Shown in pieces: positions 47,640 through 59,365 of a DNA stretch of 64,000 nucleotides; positions within the stretch are counted from its first letter, which is position 1, and each line of letters starts with the position of its first letter. The notes beneath the pieces were generated by a model. It saw only the letters and a program-made list of their open reading frames with translations, ran no database searches and was not told the origin of the DNA. Both the position numbers and the translations under genes were made by a program. The stretch is from NCBI GenBank assembly GCA_014871385.1, contig CM026426.1, forward strand, positions 33,695,020-33,759,019, in the 5' to 3' direction. This DNA comes from Ceratodon purpureus. Lineage: Eukaryota > Streptophyta > Bryopsida > Pseudoditrichales > Ditrichaceae.

Positions 47640-48011
47640 ATGCCGAAGGTGTGTAATGCGAGATCCAGGAGGACGAGAGCGGCTGTAGGTTTGCCCCCAA
47701 AGGCACCGGCGAGTTATGAGGAGCTGCGGCCGTGGCTGCTGGAGGTGGAGCGCGCCAGGGAACAAGGCATGGACCTGCCACCGTTTAGGCACATCGGAAG
47801 CCTCCATGTTGGTGAAGGTGAATGGCGTTGGACAGTGCTTTGTACCAATGAGCTTCTCCGTATTATGGAGTTGTCCCTAATCCCGTATCCCTTGCTATCG
47901 AACGTCGATGAGAATCCAGTTGTTCAGCTGCCCGAAGTGATCATATCGGATGGCGAAACTTGCTGGTTTGATATGGACAAGAGTTGGACTGTATATCCTC
48001 CGAAGGATTAG
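47640..48011 (+). CDS. Small hypothetical protein, 123 aa
   Basis: ATG 47640 to TAG 48009, one exon. Basic start (MPKVCNARSRRTRAAVG), a probable helix (YEELRPWLLEVERAREQG), then a mixed alpha/beta pattern (GEGEWRWTVLCTNELLRIME, ending FDMDKSWTVYPPKD). Composition is balanced and coding-like and there is no signal peptide. It converges on the ParB/methyltransferase-like gene, whose stop lies 450 bp away. No family recognised. Confidence 0.5.
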   Translation: MPKVCNARSRRTRAAVGLPPKAPASYEELRPWLLEVERAREQGMDLPPFRHIGSLHVGEGEWRWTVLCTNELLRIMELSLIPYPLLSNVDENPVVQLPEVIISDGETCWFDMDKSWTVYPPKD

Positions 48012-48464
48012 TACTGTGAAGTATAGCGGGGTGTTCGAATACAATCCTTAAGATTTAGGAATAAGACAACTAGAAACCAACTAAAAGAGATGGTCTTAAA
48101 AGTTCGTGGAATATTTCAGAGTTCGTGTAGAATAATGGAGTAGCAGAAACCAAGATGTACACCAAGTCAATAATAGGTAACATGGTTAGGAAATGTGGGA
48201 TTTTGAATGGTTAAAATATAAGTTACAGCGCAATTTAAATTTTGAGCATTTCTTTTGTAACATTTCATTCTTCATATTATATTCTGAGCATTACGGTTGT
48301 GACATTTCATCCTCTACATAGGAGGAGACGATTTGGAAATGAGAATCGTAACAAGTATAGATTCAGGGTAGTAGAGTAGACGAAGGATTACGCAATGAAC
48401 TCCAATTAAATCAAATCAAATCAAATCCAATGAAAACAATGAAAGACCGAAGCCTCCTTCAAAC
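48012..48464. other. Spacer between convergent genes
   Basis: AT-rich, with no coding features; presumably the 3' ends of both genes. Confidence 0.4.
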
Positions 48465-51400
48465 TCAGAACATGCTACCATCGCTACTTCCACTCTCAGA
48501 ACTAGATGACTCTGAATCTCCTTCTACCGCCTCGTCATCGACGAATAGAAAGGCCCTGGGATCAAAAGTACTTGGCCGACTAGGAACATATGTTAGGGCT
48601 CCAGATTGAAACGCCTGTGCTAAGTCCTCTGCGTAGTCCGGAAGTATGAAAGGCTGAATCGGGCTGGAATGAAGACGCCACGATGGAGTGGACACTGCTC
48701 TTGGCCCACGTGGCGGTGTTGCTGAAACTACTCTGCAATAGAGAACCGATTGTGGTTAGATAGAGTACGTAGAGCTGGAAAGAGAAGTAAGGATTCGATA
48801 ATTTGAACAAAGAATAGAAGACTTACACCACTTGTCAGGTCTTGCTCTCTTTGGAGGCGCTTCGCCTGCTGCTGCCGGCCTTGGATGTTTAGGAGGGCCC
48901 ATGGCGGATGGTTTGAGAAGGGCGTTGAATATGGCTTCGTCATCCTCAAAAGCGAGAATGTGACGACCAACAGCCTGAGCGGCCTTGATGGAGGCCCCTG
49001 AAACTCGGAAAGAAACAAAGAAATAAGAAACTGTGGGAAAAACGAGAGCAATAATTAAGCAGAGATATGTAAGAAGAGTTACCTGTCCCAGCATTCCAAT
49101 CAAGAACTATGTCGCCGGGCTTTGACAGCTCCTCAATTATGCCCTGCATCATCTCAGGGGATTTCTCCCTTGGGCCTCTCCACGGCACCTCCCCATTCAT
49201 GAGCTGCGAGTCCAGATCGGTGAGGTTGAAAATGGCATCACTCTCGGTAATGTTGAGGAACCCATGTATCAGATCTTCCTTCTTCGTCTGGAAGGAGAAA
49301 GTACTGCCACTACGAACGTAGACGCGAATCCAGAACCGCATAGTCTGCAGTCAAGCAAAAGTAGTGAATAGAATTAAGCGGAAGGGTTAACAGTAAGTAA
49401 AGAGTAGGGTATGTTTAGGAAAAGTACCAAGTTCTCGGGGTTCGTAGGAGAAGTGAGGCCGAGAACATTGACGCCCCACCAGTCCTTGAAGAGCACGTAG
49501 TCACCACCAGCAGCTTCTTCGTCGATATCCTTAGCCAGCTTCTGATCAGTGTTGTAGATGAGGCAGATGGCACCATCTTTCTGCAGGAAATCATCTGCAA
49601 AACGGAAGATGTCGTACAAATAATCCTTGTAGCGAGAGTTCCAAGGCGGAATACTCGTGGGGGGAACGGAAACGGATGGGACGGGAAGATTCTCAGGGAT
49701 GTCGGCAATGATCAAGTCGACTCCCAGATGGTTCTCTTGTTTGGAGCGGTCCGGAACTTCGTTTTCGCGGCCTGCTCCAAACTTGAGCAAACAAGAAAGC
49801 AGAGTTAGTAACTACATAGCGAGTAGAGGTGGCAGAATCCATTAAATGTCAAAATATAGGAACAAACCTTGCGAATGAAGTCTTGAGTCTTGATCCAATC
49901 CGGGTCGCCACCTTTTCTCTCCTGTCTCCTATTTCGCCGTAACATGGAATCCACAGATGAGTTGAAGACGGAAACATGTGTGGAAATCGAAGCTCCAGCG
50001 GAAGAAGTTGTTTGAGGATATATTTTGGCCTTCCTCTGCTGAAGGAGACCTCTGGTGATCTCCGAAGCACTGATCGATGAAGGAGCCGGCGAAGAAGCTG
50101 GAGAAGGGTTGGTAACAACAACACCCGGAGACGGCTCTGGTGCCTTCTCAGCTGGCGCGGAAGACTCCGCACCAGTTTGCTGTGATGCCTCTGACCGAGA
50201 ACGCAGAGATTTCAGCCGCCTTCCTCTCCCTCTCTTCGGTGGTGGAGCAGAAGACTGATCCTGCTCTCCTTCACGACCTTCTGCATCATCCACGGAGTCC
50301 TCCACCACAACCGTACCCCCATCGTGCAGCATCTTGACTTCCGCCTCGGAGTCAATAGTGAAACCACCAATACAATCAAGATACCAGCATCCAGCATCCA
50401 GATGAGCAGGTTTGTACCTTTTTATCTGCTGAGGAGAGTACATACACTCGTCCGAGGATGTCTGCGTCCAAAGCTTGAAGTACTTGGGGAGGTGCTGAAC
50501 GCTGATGGCCCCCTTCAGAACAAGCTCTCGCTTGAAGTACCTATGGGAAGACAAGAAGGAGGTAAGTATAAGAAACAATTACAATGAAAACTATGAAATG
50601 GAAATGAGATTAAGTAAGGTAATGTACCGGTAAGTAACTCGCTTGACAACTTGAGCGGTTCCCGGGAATTTAGCGAAGTTGGACTTCTTGTCGAAGTGCT
50701 TCTCAGCTTTTTTTCCAATGAACGTAGGGAAGGCCTTGTCCCACAAGAGAATACGTGAACTTTCGACAAAATCGCCCGGCTGTTGGACATCAGGAAATGC
50801 CATCCAATTGATATCGAGGTTCTCAGACTTGAATACGTCCTCGACTTCGTGGATGACGGCTTCCTCCAACTGTAATACAAAATTCATATGAGTAGCATCG
50901 AAGAATGAATATGGTATAAATTTAAAGGAACAAGGAATTGGAATGGATTATTTATGAAAATTACCCCAGCCCAGAACGAAGCTTTGTTCAACCATGGGTC
51001 GAATTCGGTGTCCTTGAATTCAGATGGCAGAAATCTGTAAGACGTTCGAGCACTCGGGGATGAGTTCCACCACTTCAACCAACGAGCCTTGTATTTGGCC
51101 TCAACGGCCGCAGGAACAATCTTCTGAAGCTTATCCACTGACATCTCAGGCTTATTGTTGAGACTGAAATGGCGATTAATCTGCAAGAAGCACCGAAGTT
51201 TGAAAAAGATAAATACAGAAATTATGGAAGTCATGGGAAACAGTGAATTGAACCATGATCAGTGAGTCACCTCGTTGAGGAAGTCGTCACCATTCTTGGG
51301 ATTTGCAATGGCCAAGTACTTGGTGAAGTCCTTCTTCTTGATGGCTTCGACCATTCTCTCTGATGCCTCATTCATGACATCCCAAACTGCACTTGCAGAC

Positions 51401-52418
51401 TGCTCATCCTCGGGTTTCTTCATGCGGTAGGCATTGGCTGCTTCATCGGAGGCCGCAGCGAGTTCCCGCTGTAGAAAGAGAATTCAGACTTAGGAAATTT
51501 CATGAGTATTGAATAATAAGAAGCAAATAGAGAGAGGAGGTAGGACTTACTCGGTACAAAAATGCGATGAAAATTTTAGTTGTCAAGGGAAACCAGGAGG
51601 GATTAGGTGGCTTGTTCTTCAAACATGCGTCATACTCTTCAGGACTGAGGAGGTCTTTGAATTCCTCCAGCTTCATAATTCCGAAAGAGCGGATTCGAAA
51701 TAGTTTTGCAGGGAGATTGCTCTTGACGTGGTCATTCTCAGTCGACCTGAAAATGAACCAAAATCCGTATGATGAATAAAAGAGATGAGATAAAGTAACA
51801 AAAGGAAAACAGGAAAAAAGAAACAAGTACTTACCAGTTGATGTCATGCATTGCGTGAAGAAGATTGCCAACATGGCCACGGGGATCGAGTACTATGCAA
51901 TTCACAGATATGTGCCATGACGGGTCGTCTGCATGATGCTTGTTGATATGACGAAGCCATGCTGAGAGGCGATGGTTACCTTCCCAGACAAAAAACATCT
52001 TCCCCGAGAATTGCGACCAGTCCTCGTCACTTAGAAGCTCAGATTCAAATGCATCATTCGCGTCCCTCCACAATGGGCTCCATTTAGCCATGACCTCATC
52101 CGTAACATCTCGTGTCTGCTCTTTGTTGTTGTACATGGAGACGTACATGACGCGGTCGCCATCTCTATACCCCTTGACGAACTCCCGCTCCAAATGCTGC
52201 ACACCCACTTCGCCCACTGGTCTGACCTTTGCCATTGGGATCATCCTGCACAGGGGCACCGACATTCGGGACTTCTGCGATGGCTTGATCCTGAGCTTGT
52301 TGATGACGGCGTTGGTGTCCACCTTGTATTTGGTTTGATGTTCCAATTCCCCTTCTGTGGCAGTCTTCAAGTTTAACGGACAAGATGGTTTCACCAACAC
52401 ATCTTGTGTTTGCGTAAC
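48465..52418 (-). CDS. ParB/Srx-like domain plus DNA-methyltransferase-like protein, ten exons
   Basis: Exons, all with GT-AG borders and agreeing phases: 52418-51835, 51746-51551, 51468-51271, 51180-50965, 50869-50628, 50540-49868, 49781-49428, 49344-49083, 48997-48827 and 48730-48465, giving 1053 residues without a stop. Near the N terminus, MAKVRPVGEVGVQHLEREFV and VWEGNHRLSAWLRHI match the ParB N-terminal fold (sulfiredoxin-like), whose signature is dG-HR-xA. The middle is unfamiliar, with a Ser/Pro/Arg-rich linker (exon 6). The C-terminal 350 residues look like an amino-methyltransferase in permuted order: LIIADIPENLPVPS (motif IV-like), then PREKSPEMMQGIIEELSKPG, VLDWNAGTGASIKAA (motif I) and GRHILAFEDDEAIFNALL. 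The motif IV position reads DIPE, not DPPY, so catalysis is uncertain. The acidic tail ends SSESGSSDGSMF. The true start may be in exon 1 or upstream. Confidence 0.75.
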
Positions 52419-52563
52419 CTGCCAGAAGGTACGCAAATTAGGAGAACAAGCACAATCGAAGAAAGTCATGCAAAGTTGACAAGTATGTAAAAGAAAGTAA
52501 CGATATATCTTCATACTGTCATCTCTCTTTTAACAACTCAATCATCATCTGTGATTGATAAAA

Positions 52564-53210
52564 CTATCTACGTGAGGATCGACTATAGTACTCCTTAGAC
52601 TGTCTACAGTTCCAGTGACGGCGCCTCCTCCAAAATCGCCTGGTCTGTTGGACAGGGCACGGCAAAATAGCCGGCAGAGCAAAGACGACATGGGCTGGCC
52701 TCCTGACTCTAATCGGCGAGGAAGGAGAGGGTGGAGACATCGGCGGGGAGCCCTGTGGAGGAGACGTGGGCATATAGCCCGGGGAGGTTGGCTCATAAAC
52801 TGGGGATGTAGGCATGTACACTGGAGAGGTAGGCATGTACACTGGCGAGGTAGGCATGTACTGAGGAGAGTGGACCTCGAGAGGTCCACTTTCCACACCT
52901 ACAGGGTTGGCTACATCACAGGTACAATAAGGCTGATCAAATGAATCCGATAGATCGGAAACGTTGATCACAGAAATGGGAGAGGTGGCGGACATCTCAG
53001 GAGCATCGGATGATACCTAGAGTAGGAGAAATGAAGAGAGGATTAACTTCCATAATTAAAAGAGTAGGAAACGAAGATGTGTATGAGTCGAATAGAAATC
53101 AAATTCATAAACATAAGAAAACAATAGAAATTGAAAATTGAATGAAATACCTCAGTTTCTGCTGGCGTCGGGTCTTGACGTTCGCTCCCCAGATGATCTC
53201 CATCAGAGTC
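52564..53210 (-). CDS. Protein with RNA polymerase II CTD-like heptads
   Basis: Exon 53210-53151 (ends DPTPAETE) joins exon 53016-52564 in phase. After an acidic stretch (SDLSDSFDQPYCTCD) come five contiguous heptads: YMPTSPV three times, YEPTSPG, YMPTSPP, then a Pro/Ser-rich segment and a basic Arg/Trp-rich tail (FWRRRRHW) ending at TAG 52564. The RNA polymerase II CTD consensus is YSPTSPS; here Tyr1, Pro3, Thr4, Ser5 and Pro6 are kept while positions 2 and 7 are not Ser. This suggests Ser5-Pro phosphorylation mimicry, an inference. Its stop codon lies about 145 bp upstream of the first ParB-gene exon on the same strand; no donor in proper phase lies before it, so the two seem to be separate proteins. 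The 5' end was not located. Confidence 0.7.
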
Positions 53211-53934
53211 CTTAATCATAAACAATGTTATAAATATTAGAAAAAACAGGAACTATGAAGAAACAAACCAGAACCTCGACAAGGCTCCCAAAAAAACCTT
53301 AAGAACTCATCAGAACTCATCAAGACTTTTACCATTTAATTAAAATTATTTTATCAACCAAGCATTCACTTTACACGTTATGGAACCAAAAACAAAAGCA
53401 AAATAAAAATCAGAATCAACAAATCCCCTGATGTGTCGGAACTACAATTTAGAGTGAGCCTGCCGTGCATCATGCATCTCAAATGCTTGCCGCCGTCTTG
53501 GATTCCTGGACTACTCTGCCAGCACATATTCGTAATTTTACGCCTGGAAAGTTTGTTTCTCTTGAGCAGGGTTCCATTTCAATCATGTCATGCCCGAAAT
53601 ATAATACACAGGAACCAAATGCGGCACCAATTCACTTGAATAATGTTCAGCAGACATATCCATCAAAATTGCAGTAAATGAACTGGGTCACCAAGCACCG
53701 TAAGCATTCACGAAAAGAAGAGGATAAGCATCAGACAGAACCGCAGGCATCTCCTAGAAACAATCTTCAGTAAAACACTCCATCTCAATTCAACACTGGC
53801 CATGTGAATGTCTTGAGCATGCATGTCTTCATCGGAGGTACAAGAAGCAACACGATCAATCTCCCTAAATCCTACTCACAAGTCATGGAAAGCTTCATAA
53901 ACTAACTTAATCTAGATTCGGCTTAAATGGAAAA
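53211..53934. other. Spacer upstream of the CTD-heptad gene
   Basis: May hold missing 5' exons or the promoter; none could be identified. Confidence 0.3.
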
Positions 53935-56900
53935 TCAAAGAATTAAAATTAAAAAAAAAAAAAAAACGCTAAAATCCCCAAAGCCTTCCCCACCCTCCCA
54001 GCCTACTGTCGTTGACGACAGTAGGTTTGGGTATTTTTTAAATGTTCAAAAATTATAAAAAAGCCATTGAAAATTGAATAATGTTTAAAACAAATTCAGA
54101 TTTTGTGAGCAAAACGCAATTCACATAACACCAAAAATCAAAGAATTGAAATAAAAAAAAAAAAACGCTCAAATCCCCAAAGCCTTCCCCACCCTCCCAG
54201 CCTACTGTCGTTGACGACAGTAGGTTTGGGTATTTTTTAAATGTTCAAAAATTATAAAAAAGCCATTGAAAATTGAATAATGTATAAAACAAATTCAGAT
54301 TTTGTGAGCAAAACGCAATTCACATAACACCAAAAATCAAAGAATTGAAATAAAAAAAAAAAAAAACGCTCAAATCCCCAAAGCCTTCCCCACCCTCCCA
54401 GCCTACTGTCGTTGACGACAGTAGGTTTGGGTATTTTTTAAATGTTCAAAAATTATAAAAAAGCCATTGAAAATTGAATAATGTATAAAACAAATTCAGA
54501 TTTTGTGAGCAAAACTCAATTCACATAACACCAAAAATCAAAGAATTGAAATAAAAAAAAAAAAAAAACGCTCAAATCTCCAAAGCCTTCCCCACCCTCC
54601 CAGCCTACTGTCGTTGACGACAGTAGGTTTGGGTATTTTTTAAATGTTCAAAAATTATAAAAAAGCCATTGAAAATTGAATAATGTATAAAACAAATTCA
54701 GATTTTGTGAGCAAAACTCAATTCACATAACACCAAAAATCAAAGAATTGAAATAAAAAAAAAAAAAAAACGCTCAAATCTCCAAAGCCTTCCCCACCCT
54801 CCCAGCCTACTGTCGTTGACGACAGTAGGTTTGGGTATTTTTTAAATGTTCAAAAATTATAAAAAAGCCATTGAAAATTGAATAATGTTTAAAACAAATT
54901 CAGATTTTGTGAGCAAAACGCAATTCACATAACACCAAAAATCAAAGAATTGAAATAAAAAAAAAAAAAACGCTCAAATCCCCAAAGCCTTCCCCACCCT
55001 CCCAGCCTACTGTCGTTGACGACAGTAGGTTTGGGTATTTTTTAAATGTTCAAAAATTATAAAAAAGCCATTGAAAATTGAATAATGTATAAAACAAATT
55101 CAGATTTTGTGAGCAAAACTCAATTCACATAACACCAAAAATCAAAGAATTGAAATAAAAAAAAAAAAAAACGCTCAAATCTCCAAAGCCTTCCCCACCC
55201 TCCCAGCCTACTGTCGTTGACGACAGTAGGTTTGGGTATTTTTTAAATGTTCAAAAATTATAAAAAAGCCATTGAAAATTGAATAATGTTTAAAACAAAT
55301 TCAGATTTTGTGAGCAAAACGCAATTCACATAACACCAAAAATCAAAGAATTGAAATAAAAAAAAAAAAACGCTCAAATCCCCAAAGCCTTCCCCACCCT
55401 CCCAGCCTACTGTCGTTGACGACAGTAGGTTTGGGTATTTTTTAAATGTTCAAAAATTATAAAAAAGCCATTGAAAATTGAATAATGTATAAAACAAATT
55501 CAGATTTTGTGAGCAAAACGCAATTCACATAACACCAAAAATCAAAGAATTGAAATAAAAAAAAAAAAAAAACGCTCAAATCCCCAAAGCCTTCCCCACC
55601 CTCCCAGCCTACTGTCGTTGACGACAGTAGGTTTGGGTATTTTTTAAATGTTCAAAAATTATAAAAAAGCCATTGAAAATTGAATAATGTATAAAACAAA
55701 TTCAGATTTTGTGAGCAAAACTCAATTCACATAACACCAAAAATCAAAGAATTGAAATAAAAAAAAAAAAAACGCTCAAATCTCCAAAGCCTTCCCCACC
55801 CTCCCAGCCTACTGTCGTTGACGACAGTAGGTTTGGGTATTTTTTAAATGTTCAAAAATTATAAAAAAGCCATTGAAAATTGAATAATGTATAAAACAAA
55901 TTCAGATTTTGTGAGCAAAACTCAATTCACATAACACCAAAAATCAAAGAATTGAAATAAATAAAAAAAAAAACGCTCAAATCTCCAAAGCCTTCCCCAC
56001 CCTCCCAGCCTACTGTCGTTGACGACAGTAGGTTTGGGTATTTTTTAAATGTTCAAAAATTATAAAAAAGCCATTGAAAATTGAATAATGTTTAAAACAA
56101 ATTCAGATTTTGTGAGCAAAACGCAATTCACATAACACCAAAAATCAAAGAATTGAAATAAAAAAAAAAAAAAACGCTCAAATCCCCAAAGCCTTCCCCA
56201 CCCTCCCAGCCTACTGTCGTTGACGACAGTAGGTTTGGGTATTTTTTAAATGTTCAAAAATTATAAAAAAGCCATTGAAAATTGAATAATGTATAAAACA
56301 AATTCAGATTTTGTGAGCAAAACTCAATTCACATAACACCAAAAATCAAAGAATTGAAATAAAAAAAAAAAAACGCTCAAATCTCCAAAGCCTTCCCCAC
56401 CCTCCCAGCCTACTGTCGTTGACGACAGTAGGTTTGGGTATTTTTTAAATGTTCAAAAATTATAAAAAAGCCATTGAAAATTGAATAATGTTTAAAACAA
56501 ATTCAGATTTTGTGAGCAAAACGCAATTCACATAACACCAAAAATCAAAGAATTGAAATAAAAAAAAAAAAAACGCTCAAATCCCCAAAGCCTTCCCCAC
56601 CCTCCCAGCCTACTGTCGTTGACGACAGTAGGTTTGGGTATTTTTTAAATGTTCAAAAATTATAAAAAAGCCATTGAAAATTGAATAATGTTTAAAACAA
56701 ATTCAGATTTTGTGAGCAAAACGCAATTCACATAACACCAAAAATCAAAGAATTGAAATAAAAAAAAAAAAAACGCTCAAATCCCCAAAGCCTTCCCCAC
56801 CCTCCCAGCCTACTGTCGTTGACGACAGTAGGTTTGGGTATTTTTTAAATGTTCAAAAATTATAAAAAAGCCATTGAAAATTGAATAATGTATAAAACAA

Positions 56901-58300
56901 ATTCAGATTTTGTGAGCAAAACTCAATTCACATAACACCAAAAATCAAAGAATTGAAATAAATAAAAAAAAAACGCTCAAATCTCCAAAGCCTTCCCCAC
57001 CCTCCCAGCCTACTGTCGTTGACGACAGTAGGTTTGGGTATTTTTTAAATGTTCAAAAATTATAAAAAAGCCATTGAAAATTGAATAATGTTTAAAACAA
57101 ATTCAGATTTTGTGAGCAAAACGCAATTCACATAACACCAAAAATCAAAGAATTGAAATAAAAAAAAAAAAAAAACGCTCAAATCCCCAAAGCCTTCCCC
57201 ACCCTCCCAGCCTACTGTCGTTGACGACAGTAGGTTTGGGTATTTTTTAAATGTTCAAAAATTATAAAAAAGCCATTGAAAATTGAATAATGTATAAAAC
57301 AAATTCAGATTTTGTGAGCAAAACTCAATTCACATAACACCAAAAATCAAAGAATTGAAATAAAAAAAAAAAAACGCTCAAATCTCCAAAGCCTTCCCCA
57401 CCCTCCCAGCCTACTGTCGTTGACGACAGTAGGTTTGGGTATTTTTTAAATGTTCAAAAATTATAAAAAAGCCATTGAAAATTGAATAATGTTTAAAACA
57501 AATTCAGATTTTGTGAGCAAAACGCAAGTCACATAACACCAAAAATCAAAGAATTGAAATAAAGAAAAAAAAAAACGCTCAAATCCCCAAAGCCTTCCCC
57601 ACCTCCCAGCCTACTGTCGTTGACGACAGTAGGTTTGGGTATTTTTTAAATGTTCAAAAATTATAAAAAAGCCATTGAAAATTGAATAATGTTTAAAACA
57701 AATTCAGATTTTGTGAGCAAAACGCAATTCACATAACACCAAAAATCAAAGAATTGAAATAAAAAAAAAAAAAAACGCTCAAATCTCCAAAGCCTTCCCC
57801 ACCCTCCCAGCCTACTGTCGTTGACGACAGTAGGTTTGGGTATTTTTTAAATGTTCAAAAATTATAAAAAAGCCATTGAAAATTGAATAATGTTTAAAAC
57901 AAATTCAGATTTTGTGAGCAAAACGCAATTCACATAACACCAAAAATCAAAGAATTGAAATAAAAAAAAAAAAAAACGCTCAAATCCCCAAAGCCTTCCC
58001 CACCCTCCCAGCCTACTGTCGTTGACGACAGTAGGTTTGGGTATTTTTTAAATGTTCAAAAATTTTAAAAAAGCCATTGAAAATTGAATAATGTATAAAA
58101 CAAATTCAGATTTTGTGAGCAAAACTCAATTCACATAACACCAAAAATCAAAGAATTGAAATAAAAAAAAAAAAACGCTCTAATCTCCTAAGCCTTCCTC
58201 ACCCTCCCAGCCTACTGTCGTTGACGACAGTAGGTTTGGGTATTTTTTAAATGTTCAAAAATTATAAAAAAGCCATTGAAAATTGAATAATGTATAAAAT
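53935..58300. repeat. Satellite of 22 units of about 200 bp with a hairpin
   Basis: Units begin their hairpin core at 54002, 54201, 54402, 54604, 54806, 55006, 55207 and so on to 58211. Each carries perfect 10-bp inverted arms CCTACTGTCG/CGACAGTAGG around a TTGA loop, the block CCTTCCCCACCCTCCCAG, and an A tract of varying length that accounts for most period differences. Units are otherwise almost identical, with three variable positions (TGTTTA/TGTATA, ACGC/ACTC, CCCC/CTCC). The last unit is more diverged, as expected at an array edge. Confidence 0.95.
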
Positions 58301-59365
58301 ATATATGTGCTCCGGAGTAACTTGAATCTCTCGCTGTTTGAACTAAAGCTTCATGTCTGAGAATTTGAATTTAAAGCGCTTCTGATAGTAGTCACGGTAG
58401 TGCAAGAGTTTAGTTCAGCTACCCCCAAAGAGCCGGCCGGTGAAGCTTCAAACAACCGTGGACAGCTAGCAGAGAATACGGAGTCAGTTCGCTATGAAAT
58501 TGTTGCAACAGAACTAGAACCCAAACCCAAACTCGCAGCTGTATGCTGGGAGTTGTACTCACACAGCTATTCTCAGCTCTCAAGTCCCGCCTTATCAGCT
58601 CTAAGTAACCTTAACCTTATCGTTATCTTCCGGCAGCTGGAGCGGAAGGGATGGTTGGAGCACGCTAGGTCAATCTGGAGGCCGAGTGTCTTATCTTCCA
58701 ACTCCATCTTCCTTGAGAATCGACCCACTCAACTATATATTAGCTTCTTTCGTGGATAAGTTTTTCGCAGCAACGAGACCAACGACGTCGTGGTTCGTGG
58801 AAATCTACAACGAGAGAACCGAGCGTAGGTAGATCCAAGATGCTGTCAAAGTTGAGAGCAATCATCGAAAGTGACGATTCAGTCTAGCAGCACTCTCACC
58901 AATACAAACATACTCCCACGCGCACGACAACAAGTTATAGTCGACATACTCTGCATAATATCTCACTGCAAGGACCTGGACCGACGACGCGCCGGTCACT
59001 GCAGCTGCAGCTACCCTGCCTACGACAAAAATGACCACGACACACTCAAATCCTATAAGAAATTTTCTCCAAAGTCCAGCCCAAGGCAGTGCCTCGCAAT
59101 CCAAAGAGCAAGCGATCAGTTAATCCAAGCATGACTGGCAGCTTAAAAGGAGCGACATCCAACTCCGATAATGCAATCAACCCACAACCAACCCACAAAC
59201 CAGAACCCGCAAACCACAACCCAGAAACCCACAACCCACAAACCAAAAGACCACAACCCATTTCCCCAGATCGTACGAACACAATTCATTTCTCCAAATA
59301 TTCTATGCCGTACTGTTGACTAAACCCCAAGTTCCGTACAACACCCCATTCAAAAACCACATCAT
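58301..59365. other. Region after the satellite
   Basis: A 119-codon plus frame (58400-58759) has no recognisable motif. 59170-59250 holds ACCCACAACC-type short repeats. No supported gene. Confidence 0.35.

Noticed and set aside
52165..52383. Alternative frame joining the CTD-heptad exon to the ParB exon
   Set aside because: The possible donors give the wrong phase, and the stop ending the heptad protein falls at the same place in both copies.
53935..58300. CRISPR-like array
   Set aside because: The repeats are about 200 bp and contiguous without unique spacers; this is a eukaryotic satellite.
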